A stretch of DNA of 64,000 bases from NCBI RefSeq assembly GCF_036347055.1, contig NZ_CP108882.1:744001-808000 (forward strand). The letters run 5' to 3'. Numbering within the stretch: position 1 is the stretch's first letter; every line of letters begins with the position of its first letter. A program made the position numbers and the translations under genes. This DNA is from Streptomyces sp. NBC_00820. GTDB lineage: Bacteria; Actinomycetota; Actinomycetes; Streptomycetales; Streptomycetaceae. Of this stretch, positions 1 to 7,483 are shown one piece after another. A model generated the notes under the pieces. It had not been told where the DNA came from and made no database searches. It saw only the letters and a list, made by a program, of their open reading frames with translations.

Positions 1-702
1 CGCGAGGGCGTCGAGGCAGTGCGACCGGGCGTCGGACGGCACGCACACCAGGCGCTCCGTCCGCGTCAGCCGCGCCGGACGTTCGTGCGGAGCACTCTCC
101 ACGAAGCGTCGCAGGCGCGCGATGCACTCCCGGTAGAAACGCAACTGGGTCCGCCGGCCGAAGAGCTGCCACCCGAACCGGGTGACTCGGCCCAGGGTAG
201 GGGCGCCCTGCGAATAGCAGGAGACGACGAATCGCACCTCACCCGTGTCGCAGTGCTTCACCACCTCGTAGGTCACCCTTCCCCGTTCGAGGTGTCCTTC
301 GAGAGTCTCGTACGCCCATCCCCAGACTCGGACATCGCCGCGGATCCGGTCGACGACCTCGGTGACGCGCACCCCGCAATAGAAGCGCAGACCGTGGAAA
401 CGGGCTTCGAGCAGCATGTCCCTGCCGAGCAGGGGCGCCTCCGGGTCGTATACCGCCCGCACGATCCGCGGAGGCGAGAACTCGTAGTCGCGGACGAGCC
501 GGCAGGCCCGCTCCCACGTTCCGCCCGGGGCCGGGGGCCCCGGCCCTTCCGCCGGCAGGGACGAACTGTAGGTGTCGATGTTCCAGGCCGGGCGACGCAC
601 CTCCTCGACCGCGTAGTTGACGCGAGCGTCCGCCAGCCCTCGCCAGACGCGAACTGTGTCGACGCGTCCGAAGGCGCGATCGCGTGAGGCGACCGCTGTC
701 AC
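1..702 (-). CDS. DUF1990 family protein (3' end outside window)
   Basis: The frame stays open from a GTG at 702 leftwards to the window edge, so 234 codons are visible and the C-terminus is missing. A GAGGG ribosome site lies 7 bases before the GTG. The translation has the conserved DUF1990 pattern: NYAVEEVRRPAWNID near residue 29, then SPPRIVRAVYDPE, then the stretch around VVKHCDTGEVRFVVSCYS. The biochemical function of this family is not established. The GTG overlaps the stop of the small membrane gene upstream (GTGA), implying translational coupling. A second, more distant DUF1990 gene is transcribed divergently from 1021. Confidence 0.8.
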   Translation of the reverse strand, partial: MTAVASRDRAFGRVDTVRVWRGLADARVNYAVEEVRRPAWNIDTYSSSLPAEGPGPPAPGGTWERACRLVRDYEFSPPRIVRAVYDPEAPLLGRDMLLEARFHGLRFYCGVRVTEVVDRIRGDVRVWGWAYETLEGHLERGRVTYEVVKHCDTGEVRFVVSCYSQGAPTLGRVTRFGWQLFGRRTQLRFYRECIARLRRFVESAPHERPARLTRTERLVCVPSDARSHCLDALA

Positions 703-911
703 CGCGGTTCCCTCAGCGCCTCGCCGATCAGCCACAGCATGGGTGGCCACAGCCCGACGAACAGCGCGCGTCGCTCGGCGTTGCCCCGCTGCTCCTGGTC
801 GGAGGTCTTGGCGCGGATCCAGAGAGCGATGCACAGGCCGATCGCGGCGAACGAGGCGAGGTGGAGATGATCGCGGCGCAGGCCGGCACCGTGCAGGAGC
901 CGTATCAGCAT
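699..911 (-). CDS. small membrane protein, coupled to DUF1990 gene
   Basis: This encodes about 70 residues with one clear hydrophobic helix (LASFAAIGLCIALWI) and a second weaker one (FVGLWPPMLWLIGEAL), so it is probably a two-span inner-membrane protein. I chose the ATG at 911 because GGAGG sits 5 bases upstream; a GTG two codons earlier would place the ribosome site inside the gene. Its stop overlaps the GTG of the DUF1990 gene. No family is recognised. The two genes form a leftward operon whose promoter must lie in the 912-1020 intergenic region. Confidence 0.65.
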   Translation of the reverse strand: MLIRLLHGAGLRRDHLHLASFAAIGLCIALWIRAKTSDQEQRGNAERRALFVGLWPPMLWLIGEALREPR

Positions 912-979
912 GTGCACCTCCAGTTTTCGACCGTACGTGTCACCATCCCAGTACCGGGTATTCGGTCAAATATGCGTAT

Positions 980-991
980 TGATGCGCATCA
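980..991. promoter_or_regulatory. 12-bp perfect palindrome in a divergent promoter region
   Basis: TGATGCGCATCA is a perfect palindrome in the unusually AT-rich 109-bp gap between the leftward small-membrane/DUF1990 pair and the rightward DUF1990 gene. It lies 29 bases before the ATG at 1021 and 68 bases before the ATG at 911. Its position fits a dimeric repressor or activator site shared by both transcripts. No binding protein is known; this is inferred from symmetry and location only. Confidence 0.35.
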
Positions 992-1020
992 TCCACTGAA
1001 GGTCCTTTAAGGAAGTCCCG

Positions 1021-1800
1021 ATGCCACACCGGCCCTACCCTCCCGCGCTCACTGTCGTCGCACAGTGGGTGCTGGGAACGGTCCTGGTCACCTGGCGCTA
1101 CCTGTGGGCGACGACTCCCCTCCACCGCGGAGGCGAGCGCAGCGGCGACGACCGGGACCGCCCGCCGCCAATACCCGGCGAGATGTTCGACGACCGGGTG
1201 CAACTCTCGGAGGACGGCTACGGCCCTTTGTTCCACCGACGCTTCATGGTGCGCATCGCCTCGGCGCAGCTCGATGCCGACCGGCTCATGCTCCTACTCT
1301 GCCGGGACTTCCGGCACTTCGTGCCCAAGGAGGTCGTGGGCATACGCTCCGGGCAGTCACCGGCCCGCGCCGGCGGGCTGGGCCTCGCGGACGAACTCGT
1401 GGTGGTCATGCCGGGCCCCTGGAACGGCCCCGTGAGGGTCATCCGCCGCGACCGTGACCATCTCGGTCTGGTGACCCTGCGCGGTCACATGGAGGCCGGG
1501 CAGGTCCACTTCCGCGCGCGCGGCGGAGACGGCGCACCGCTGGAGTTCGAGGTCGAGCTGTGGGCACGTGCCGGAAGCCGTCTGGTCGACCTCCTGTACT
1601 CGCGTCTGCGCGTGGCCAAGGAGGCACAGCTCAACATGTGGGTCCGGTTCTGCCTGGGCGCGGTCGAAGCGTCGGGGGGCCGGTTGATGGACGGCGTGCA
1701 CATCGCCACCCGTCGGCTCGATTCCCCGGACGGGACACCGGTGCGCACGGCTCCACGGGCCGTCGGCCTCGGCACGGAGCGGCCGGACCGAACCGCATGA
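1021..1800 (+). CDS. DUF1990 family protein
   Basis: This encodes 259 residues. The first 35 or so residues contain a weakly hydrophobic segment (ALTVVAQWVLGTVLVTW) that may be a membrane anchor. The rest matches DUF1990: FVPKEVVGIRSGQ, then ELVVVMPGPWNGPVRVI, VTLRGHMEAGQVHFRA and VDLLYSRLRVAKEAQLNMW. AAGGA lies 7-8 bases before the ATG. The role is unknown. A methyltransferase remnant follows within 20 bases. The opposite strand also has a long open frame (1357-2205), but it shows no family signal and is a GC-driven shadow. Confidence 0.75.
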   Translation: MPHRPYPPALTVVAQWVLGTVLVTWRYLWATTPLHRGGERSGDDRDRPPPIPGEMFDDRVQLSEDGYGPLFHRRFMVRIASAQLDADRLMLLLCRDFRHFVPKEVVGIRSGQSPARAGGLGLADELVVVMPGPWNGPVRVIRRDRDHLGLVTLRGHMEAGQVHFRARGGDGAPLEFEVELWARAGSRLVDLLYSRLRVAKEAQLNMWVRFCLGAVEASGGRLMDGVHIATRRLDSPDGTPVRTAPRAVGLGTERPDRTA

Positions 1801-1814
1801 GCCCTGAAAGGAGG

Positions 1815-1944
1815 CTCGTCCTGGACCGGACGTCTGGCCTCGGGCCGCGTGTGCTGCGCGCACGCGGCGGACTGGCGGCATCCGGCGGCTCCCGCAGAGA
1901 GTACGACCGAGGAACTGGTGGTCATCCGTGTGCAACTCATCTGA
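1815..1944 (+). pseudogene. 3' remnant of a HemK-like methyltransferase gene
   Basis: The bases before the TGA at 1942-1944 translate to TTEELVVIR followed by VQLI. The same nine residues, TTEELVVIR, end the intact methyltransferase at 6806-7483. Upstream, DNA for a VLDR-like segment and for a VLR-ARGGLAASGS-like segment also parallels the intact copy (VVDRARLPF, VLRSRLTWLRERGLTAGS), but only across frame changes, and there is no upstream catalytic domain. I read it as the tail of a duplicated or replaced methyltransferase gene left after deletion and frameshift. A chance match is unlikely but an alignment would settle it. Confidence 0.6.
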
Positions 1945-2095
1945 TCGTCGCCCCCGCGTCCTGACTCGGCGGCCCCACCCCGAGCTCGCCCTCACTCCCG
2001 CTCCGAGCCGCGAATCGAGCCGGGGAAGGCTCGGACCCGCCCTCGTGGGCGACCTGGCGCCCACTTCACCGGCTGCAGATGCCACGGAGACGGCC

Positions 2096-2230
2096 ATGAA
2101 ACCGCTGGTCGTCACCGACCCGACCGCCCGGTCGGCCAGGAAACGCCTACCGGGCACGGTGTCTCGCCCGATCCGCGTAACGGCAACCGCTCCGCGCGGC
2201 GTCACGTCCGGTAGGGAGCGGCTGTCATGA
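2096..2230 (+). CDS. possible 44-aa protein coupled to DUF4126 gene
   Basis: The ATG at 2096 is preceded by GGAGA at 5 bases. The frame is short, basic and without hydrophobic segments (MKPLVVTDPTARSARKRLPG at the start). Its TGA overlaps the ATG of the next gene as ATGA, a common translational coupling arrangement here. It could be a leader that delivers ribosomes to the membrane-protein gene rather than a functional protein. No family is recognised and third-position GC bias is modest, so the call is tentative. Confidence 0.35.
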   Translation: MKPLVVTDPTARSARKRLPGTVSRPIRVTATAPRGVTSGRERLS

Positions 2231-2751
2231 CGCCGTCACTCCCGGCAGCGGTACGGCCGGTGCTGATCGGTGCCGCGACAGGGCTGCGCAGCCAGTGGGG
2301 AATGGCCGCGCTCTCCCTGAGCTCTCCGCCGTCGGCCGACTCGTCGCCGGTCCGACGCATCGTGAGTGGTCCGTGGGTGCGACGCATGGTCATGACGGCG
2401 GCCGCGGGGGAATTCATCGCCGACAAGTCGCCTGGCGTGCCGGGGCGCCTCTCGTGGCCCGGGCTCGTCCCGCGGCTCGTGCTGGGCGCTGTCGCGGGTG
2501 CGCTTGTCGCCCGCCGCTATCCGGGCGAGCCGACCGCAGTGGCGGCTTCCAGGGGTAGCGCCGCCGCTTTCGTCGGCGCGGGCGCCGGCGTCCTGTGGCG
2601 CCGCCTCGGCGGGCCCCTGCTCCATGCCGACGGGCTCGCAGCCGTACTGGAGGATGCCGTGGCCGCGGCCCTGGCCTGGGCCGCGGTCGGGAACGGGCCT
2701 CCGTCCACCGGGGGCGGGAAGTCAGGCCCAGCGGCACAGACGCACCGCTGA
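2227..2751 (+). CDS. DUF4126-type integral membrane protein
   Basis: This encodes 174 residues. It opens with PVLIGAATGLRSQWGMAALS, the start typical of DUF4126-like membrane proteins, followed by AAGEFIADKSPGVPGRLS and LVPRLVLGAVAGALVARR. Three or four hydrophobic segments can be seen (around residues 8-30, 80-98, 108-125 and 140-157). Function is unknown; the family is widespread in actinomycetes. The start is fixed by the ATGA overlap with the small upstream frame. The C-terminal tail is hydrophilic. Confidence 0.6.
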   Translation: MTPSLPAAVRPVLIGAATGLRSQWGMAALSLSSPPSADSSPVRRIVSGPWVRRMVMTAAAGEFIADKSPGVPGRLSWPGLVPRLVLGAVAGALVARRYPGEPTAVAASRGSAAAFVGAGAGVLWRRLGGPLLHADGLAAVLEDAVAAALAWAAVGNGPPSTGGGKSGPAAQTHR

Positions 2752-3176
2752 GCACAGCGATCTCGGCCGTGGGCCGGGATCACGGAGCCGCGGCGAACTC
2801 GTGGCGGGCCTTCCCCGACGGCGTTCGGGCGTCCTGGACGGCGCCGGTCGCGGCGCTCTCCAGCACCCGTGGGAGCTGCGTCGGCGCCCGGCGCTCGACG
2901 TCGGCCCACGCTTCGCACCCGTTGGCCGCCGACGTCGGCCGAACCGGGCTTCGGCCACGACAAGCCGGACGTGCGGTCGCGTCTGTCATCGTTCAGGCCG
3001 GCCGGTACAGGTGCAGCAGCCGTGGCCGGGGTACCCGGAGGACAACAGCTTCGTAGCAACCCTCCGGGGCCACTTCGCTTCCGGAGGCGACCAGGCCGTG
3101 ACCCCGCCGTCGGCTGCGCGGAGCGGACCCGGAGCGGACAGCCCCGGGTGCCATCCACACCGAAAGGGTCACGTCC
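2752..3176 (+). other. 425-bp gap with no convincing gene
   Basis: Open frames exist on both strands but are Arg/Pro/Gly-rich and show no motif or start signal. The last 20 bases contain CGAAAGGG, the probable ribosome site of the desaturase. I see no terminator hairpin or repeat. The stretch may hold the desaturase promoter. Confidence 0.4.
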
Positions 3177-4217
3177 GTGGTCAGCGAAACCTCTTTGCGT
3201 ACCGGGCGGGGTCCGGGAAGTGAATTCTCCCGGCTCTCGAAGGAGATCGCCGACAGGGGCCTGATGGGCCGCCGCCCCGCCTACTACACGGTCCGCATCA
3301 CCACCGTCGCCGCCGTGTACGCGGGTGGCTGGGTCGCCTTCGTCCTGATCGGCCCCGACTGGTGGACCCTGGCGGTCGCCGGGTGGCTCGCTGTGGCCTA
3401 CGGCCAGGTGGCTCTGGTCGCTCATGACATCGCCCACCGGCAGGTGTTCCGGCTGCGTCGGGCCAGTGAGGTGTCCGGGCGCATCGCCGGGAACGCGGGG
3501 ATCGGCATGGGTTACGGCTGGTGGCAGGACAAGCACACGCGTCACCATGCGAACCCCAACCACGAGGGACTCGATCCCGACATCGTGCCCTACCTGCTGG
3601 TCTGGACCCGGAATCAGGCTTGTGCGGCCAAAGGACTGCCCCGGCTGATCGGTCGAGCCCAGGCGTTCCTGTTCTTCCCCCTCCTCACGCTGGAGGGGTT
3701 CAACCTGCACGTGGCCGGTGTCCGATCGCTGGCCAACCCCTCGCTCAGGAGCCGGCCCCTCGAGGGACTTCTGCTCATCGGACACTTCTGCGCCTACCTC
3801 ACCGCGCTGTTCCTCGTGCTGCGACCCGGGATGGCGGTCGCCTTCCTCGCCGTCCACCAGTGCCTCTTCGGCGTGTACCTCGGCTCGATCTTCGCCCCCA
3901 ACCACAAGGGGATGCCGACCCTGACCGGCGCGGACCGACCGGATTTCCTGCGTCGGCAGGTCCTCACCTCGCGCGATGTGCGCGGCGGCTGGTTCACGGA
4001 CATCGTGCTCGGCGGACTGAACTACCAGATCGAGCACCATCTCTTCCCGAGCATGCCGACTCCGAACCTGCGCGGCGCGCAGGTCATCGTCCGCCGCTAC
4101 TGCGAGGAGCTGGGCGTGGCCTACGTGGAGACCAGCCTGACGGCCTCGTACCGGCAGACACTGCGCAGCCTGCACCAGGCTGGAGCCCCTCTGCGCATGG
4201 CCAGGGCAGCCCCATGA
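3177..4217 (+). CDS. membrane fatty-acid / acyl-CoA desaturase
   Basis: This 346-residue protein carries the three histidine clusters of membrane di-iron desaturases: HDIAH (residues 83-87), HTRHH (120-124) and QIEHH followed by LFP near residue 285. Hydrophobic pairs flank the clusters (about 40-80 and 185-225), as expected for four membrane spans with the iron site in the cytosol. By family it introduces a double bond into an acyl chain and needs electrons from a ferredoxin or reductase, none of which is adjacent. The GTG start is preceded by AAAGGG at 9 bases. It is monocistronic and convergent with the GAF-ANTAR operon. Regioselectivity cannot be told from sequence. Confidence 0.88.
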   Translation: MVSETSLRTGRGPGSEFSRLSKEIADRGLMGRRPAYYTVRITTVAAVYAGGWVAFVLIGPDWWTLAVAGWLAVAYGQVALVAHDIAHRQVFRLRRASEVSGRIAGNAGIGMGYGWWQDKHTRHHANPNHEGLDPDIVPYLLVWTRNQACAAKGLPRLIGRAQAFLFFPLLTLEGFNLHVAGVRSLANPSLRSRPLEGLLLIGHFCAYLTALFLVLRPGMAVAFLAVHQCLFGVYLGSIFAPNHKGMPTLTGADRPDFLRRQVLTSRDVRGGWFTDIVLGGLNYQIEHHLFPSMPTPNLRGAQVIVRRYCEELGVAYVETSLTASYRQTLRSLHQAGAPLRMARAAP

Positions 4218-4297
4218 GGGGAGTCGGCGCCCCACCACCCGCCTCTCCGCATGGAGCCGTTGCACGCCCCTGCCGATTCATCCTCGACCGGCTGGTG

Positions 4298-5056
4298 TCA
4301 GGCACCCGTTTCCGATCGCCTCTGCGGGAGAGTGCGCATCACGTCGGTGTCCTGCACGCCTTCGGCGATGTCCCTGGCGAGGCCGGAGAGTTTGCGGTTG
4401 TGGGCACGTGCGTAGGCACGGAAGGTGCGGAACGCCTCGTCGATGGACGTCTGCCAGCGCTCGGCCAGGATGCCCTTGACCTGTTCGATGACGATGCGGC
4501 TGTTCAGGGCGTACTGGAGCTGATCGCGTTCGGTTTCGATGTGCACGAGCGTGCGCTGCTGGAGGATGGCGATGGTGGCCACGTCGGCGAGCGCCTGCGC
4601 GAGGGCGACGTCTGATGTGGCCAGGGGTTCGGGGGTGGTCCGGAAGAGGCTGAGCGCGCCGATGACCCGTCCACGCAGCCGCAGGGGCAGGGCGTTGGTC
4701 GTGGTGAATCCGGTGTCATGGGCGCTGCGCGCGAACTGAGGCCACCTGGCGGCCGCGTCCGGGTCGGTGAGGCTGATGTTGATCCGTGGCTGACCGTCGT
4801 TGCAGCAGTCGACGCAGGGACCCTCGTCGTGCTGGAGTGCGAAGAGCTCGAGGAGGCGCGTGTCCTCGTCGGAGGCGGCAAGGACGTGGAGTCCTCCGCC
4901 TTCGTCCGAGAGCAGGATGCCGACGGCGGCGACATCCAGAAGCTCCATGCAGCGCACGGACAGCTTCTGCAGGAAATCGATGACGTCGAAGTCGTCGATC
5001 AGGGAGTCTGCTACCTCGACGAAGACCTCGGTGACTTGCTGTTCACGGGTTGCCAT
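4298..5056 (-). CDS. GAF-ANTAR regulator
   Basis: This encodes 252 residues. An N-terminal GAF domain covers roughly residues 15-165 (VGILLSDEGGGLHVLAASDE, PCVDCCNDGQP, ALPLRLRGRVIGALSLF). A C-terminal ANTAR domain (about 180-235, IVIEQVKGILAERWQTSIDEAF) is the RNA-binding antitermination module. The CVDCC motif in the GAF domain could be redox sensitive, which is inference. It is the last gene of a three-gene leftward operon: STAS protein, a second GAF-ANTAR protein, then this one. GAGGA lies 9 bases before the ATG. Likely role: signal-dependent antitermination at unidentified transcripts. Confidence 0.85.
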   Translation of the reverse strand: MATREQQVTEVFVEVADSLIDDFDVIDFLQKLSVRCMELLDVAAVGILLSDEGGGLHVLAASDEDTRLLELFALQHDEGPCVDCCNDGQPRINISLTDPDAAARWPQFARSAHDTGFTTTNALPLRLRGRVIGALSLFRTTPEPLATSDVALAQALADVATIAILQQRTLVHIETERDQLQYALNSRIVIEQVKGILAERWQTSIDEAFRTFRAYARAHNRKLSGLARDIAEGVQDTDVMRTLPQRRSETGA

Positions 5057-5061
5057 GGAGA

Positions 5062-5787
5062 TCAGTCCTCGTCTGCGTCTTCGGTGAGATTCATCGGGTG
5101 CGGATCGAGGGCGAGCCGCAGCCGCCTGGCCACGATGTCCCGGGCTGTGTCGGTGAGGGTGCGGTTGTTGCCGTAGGCGTGGGCGCGCAGCCGCAGCAGT
5201 GCCTCCGCCAGGGGTACGGCGAGCTGGACGCTGACCATGCCGGTCGCCTGATGCAGGACCGCGTGGTGCGGCAGCGGGCCTGACAGGTCCGGATCCTCCG
5301 ATGAGGACAGCAGAGGATCTCCGAGATCCAGGAGGTGTTTGCTCAGGGCGCGCGCGAGCACGGTGACGTCGTCATCCTGCTCGGAGGTGAGGCGCCCGGG
5401 TGTTCCCCGGACCAGCGTCAGCACGCCCAGCGTGATGGCGCCGATGCGCAGCGGGAAGCAGAACACCGCCTGCATGGTCAGGGTGGGGAGCTCGGTCAGG
5501 AGCGCGGGCCAGCGGTCAGCCCGGACCCCGGCCAGATCGGGCACCCGCACCGGGATGCCACCGGCCAGGCAGTCCGGCCCGGGGCCCTGCCCGAGCATGA
5601 GTTGCAGATCCTCGAAGCCGCGTGCCAGGCCCTCCGAGGACCAGAGGATCTCCGCCGCGCCCGATCCGCCGTTCGCGCTGACCGCGATCCCGTCCACGAC
5701 GAGCAGTTCAGCCGCGCTTGCCGCGACGTCCGGCCAGGACTCGTCCCGGAGCAGCCGCAGAGTCTCCGCCAGGCGGTCACTGATCAT
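5062..5787 (-). CDS. GAF-ANTAR regulator, second paralogue
   Basis: This encodes 241 residues: a GAF-like domain (about 15-165, with GPDCLAGGIPVRVPDLA and AVFCFPLRIGAITLGVLTLVRG) followed by an ANTAR domain (about 172-225, HHAVLHQATGMVSVQLAVPL). Its GAF domain lacks the CVDCC motif of the neighbour, so the pair probably sense different inputs. The ATG overlaps the stop of the STAS gene (ATGA) and only five bases separate it from the next gene, so all three are co-translated. The target RNAs are unknown. Confidence 0.82.
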   Translation of the reverse strand: MISDRLAETLRLLRDESWPDVAASAAELLVVDGIAVSANGGSGAAEILWSSEGLARGFEDLQLMLGQGPGPDCLAGGIPVRVPDLAGVRADRWPALLTELPTLTMQAVFCFPLRIGAITLGVLTLVRGTPGRLTSEQDDDVTVLARALSKHLLDLGDPLLSSSEDPDLSGPLPHHAVLHQATGMVSVQLAVPLAEALLRLRAHAYGNNRTLTDTARDIVARRLRLALDPHPMNLTEDADED

Positions 5788-6164
5788 GCGGCGTCTCTGG
5801 TCGGTTGGAGGGCCACGGCTGGAGACGGCTCGACGGGCGGGCGGTCCTCGGCCAGGAGGAACCCGGTGCCGGTCAGGTCCAGGAGCAGTCGAACGGCGGG
5901 AGCGGGGTGGTGCAGCCGTAGGCGTCCGTCCGCCGCGACGGAGCGCCGTGAAGCAGCGAGGAAGACGTTCAGGCCGCTGACGTCACAGAAGGTGACCGCG
6001 GTGAGATCTACGTCTATGTCCATGATGTGGTAGGCCTGGCAGGTGGTCAGAGCCGCGCGGACGGCGGGGACCGTGGGCAGGTCGATCTCGCCCTCCAGGC
6101 AGATGGTCGCCCGGCCGTTGCACCGGTGGAGGTTCATCGTATGCATGAGTGAGGTCGTGAACAC
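5784..6164 (-). CDS. STAS-domain anti-anti-sigma factor
   Basis: About 126 residues form a single STAS domain: ATICLEGEIDLPTVPAVRAAL, then VDLTAVTFCDVSGLNVFLAA. The Ser in DVSGL corresponds to the residue phosphorylated by anti-sigma kinases in SpoIIAA/RsbV proteins. I used the GTG at 6164, which has GAGGC 8 bases upstream; the ATG at 6146 has no ribosome site, and a longer frame to 6278 adds a basic non-homologous tail. It heads the operon with the two GAF-ANTAR genes, linking sigma-factor partner switching with RNA antitermination. Confidence 0.8.
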   Translation of the reverse strand: MFTTSLMHTMNLHRCNGRATICLEGEIDLPTVPAVRAALTTCQAYHIMDIDVDLTAVTFCDVSGLNVFLAASRRSVAADGRLRLHHPAPAVRLLLDLTGTGFLLAEDRPPVEPSPAVALQPTRDAA

Positions 6165-6714
6165 GGCGGCGCCTCGGCTTCCCGGACCCGTGCCACTGGG
6201 CAGGTGAGAGGCGCGGGCACGCTTGAAGGACAACAGCGGGTTGCCGAGAGACAGGTGCTTCCGCCGACGGGGGGTCACCTGGGACGCACCGCGTGGAGGG
6301 TCCGCTCACCGGAGAGCACGCCGTCACTCGACAGGCGCCGGGGTCAAGGACGCGGAAATATTCTACGCACGTGGGGCTCCACACGCAGCGCAGCGCCGGC
6401 TCGGGCCAGGCCGAGTGATCGGGAGTGGTCGGCGGTGCCGGTCGCGCCTTGCCTGGGCGAGGCTGACGGCCGGTTCCCGGTCGACGCCGACCTGGCCTTC
6501 GCCCGCGGCAGGTGCAGGGGGGCGGCCAGACCCGCTCTCGCGCCGAGCCGCTCGAGGCTGCTGTGCTCGCTCTCCACGAGTCCGCCTCCGAGGCTGGTGC
6601 GGCGCCATGCGCAGCCGTGGCCTCCGTTACGCCTGTCGTCAGAGGGTACTCGTGTGACATTGCCGCCTCGGCCCGCACGCCATGCGTACATCCCCTCGTG
6701 TCCGGAGCAACACC
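6165..6714. other. 550-bp gap with no convincing gene
   Basis: Open frames on both strands are basic and compositionally shadow-like, with no motif. A locally AT-rich patch (GGAAATATTCTAC near 6354-6366) is the most promoter-like stretch. It presumably holds the promoter of the leftward STAS operon. Confidence 0.35.
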
Positions 6715-6792
6715 GTGAAGACCGACGTCATCGACCGCACTCTCGAGCCACGCCCCCGCGGGGGCGGCCGGTTTTCCGACCGCGTCGCCTGA
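6715..6792 (+). CDS. possible 25-aa leader peptide upstream of methyltransferase
   Basis: A GTG with GGAG at 7 bases opens a 26-codon frame (VKTDVIDRTLEPRPRGGGRF at the start) whose TGA lies 11 bases before the next gene's start. Within it a perfect GC-rich palindrome (6751-6766) is followed by TTTT. Leader frame plus hairpin plus T-run is the layout of an attenuator, but the peptide has no run of a single amino acid other than Arg/Gly, so this is speculative. Confidence 0.25.
   Translation: MKTDVIDRTLEPRPRGGGRFSDRVA
6751..6775 (+). terminator. GC palindrome with T-run, possible attenuator
   Basis: CGCCCCCGCGGGGGCG (6751-6766) is a perfect inverted repeat and TTTT follows at 6772-6775, 31 bases before the methyltransferase start. 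With no spare loop bases the hairpin would have to open at its centre. It could be an attenuator or simply a GC-rich accident. Confidence 0.25.
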
Positions 6793-6805
6793 CAGAGGCA
6801 CCGTG

Positions 6806-7483
6806 ATGACTGCCAGCACCGTCACCCTCTCCCCGCGGCTCCGCTGTTGGGCTCCCTGGGGCGTGTACGTCCCCCAGACCGACACCCGGCTCCTGGGGCG
6901 GGCGATGCGCCGAGAGAAGATCACCAGCCGGACGGAGGTACTGGACCTGGGTACCGGCAGCGGCCTGCTCGCGGTGGAGGCAGCCCGGCTCGGTGGCCGC
7001 GTCACCGCGGTGGACATCTCCTGGAGGGCGGTCGCCACGGCCTGGTGCAACGCGCTGCTGAACGGACAGACCGTCCGAGTGCGCCACGGTGACCTGACAT
7101 CGGCCGTCCCGGGGTGCCGGTTCGACCTCGTGGTCACCAACCCGCCCTACGTGCCGTCTCCTGCCCACGTCCAGCCCCGGGGCCGGTCCAGGGCATGGGA
7201 CGCCGGGCAGGACGGTCGCCTGCTGATCGACCGCATCTGCGACGCCGCACCGGCCGTCCTGCGGCCGGCGGGAACGTTGTTGATCGTGCACTCGCACCTG
7301 TGCGGCGTCGACGACACACTGGCCCGTCTCAGGCAGGCAGGTCTTCACGGCGAGGTCGTCGACCGGGCCCGGCTGCCCTTCGGCCGTGTGCTGCGTTCCC
7401 GGCTCACCTGGCTGCGCGAGCGCGGGCTGACGGCCGGCTCCACGACCGAGGAGTTGGTGGTGATCCGTGCCGAACACACCTGA
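6806..7483 (+). CDS. HemK/PrmC-like class I methyltransferase
   Basis: This encodes about 225 residues. VLDLGTGSGLLAVEAARLGG (about 44-63) is the SAM-binding motif I loop and VVTNPPYVPSP contains the NPPY motif of enzymes that methylate planar amide or amine nitrogens (PrmC/HemK, N6-adenine MTases). The N-terminus YVPQTDTRLLGRA resembles the substrate-positioning segment of HemK-type proteins without their full helical N-domain. ATG at 6806 is preferred to GTG at 6803 because GAGG then lies 7 bases away. The 3' end overlaps the CDGSH gene by 17 bases. A natural substrate cannot be named; a decayed paralogue tail is at 1815-1944. Confidence 0.8.
   Translation: MTASTVTLSPRLRCWAPWGVYVPQTDTRLLGRAMRREKITSRTEVLDLGTGSGLLAVEAARLGGRVTAVDISWRAVATAWCNALLNGQTVRVRHGDLTSAVPGCRFDLVVTNPPYVPSPAHVQPRGRSRAWDAGQDGRLLIDRICDAAPAVLRPAGTLLIVHSHLCGVDDTLARLRQAGLHGEVVDRARLPFGRVLRSRLTWLRERGLTAGSTTEELVVIRAEHT

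Noticed and set aside
1357..2205. 282-residue leftward frame across DUF1990 and methyltransferase remnant
   Set aside because: No motif and it runs antisense to a clear gene.
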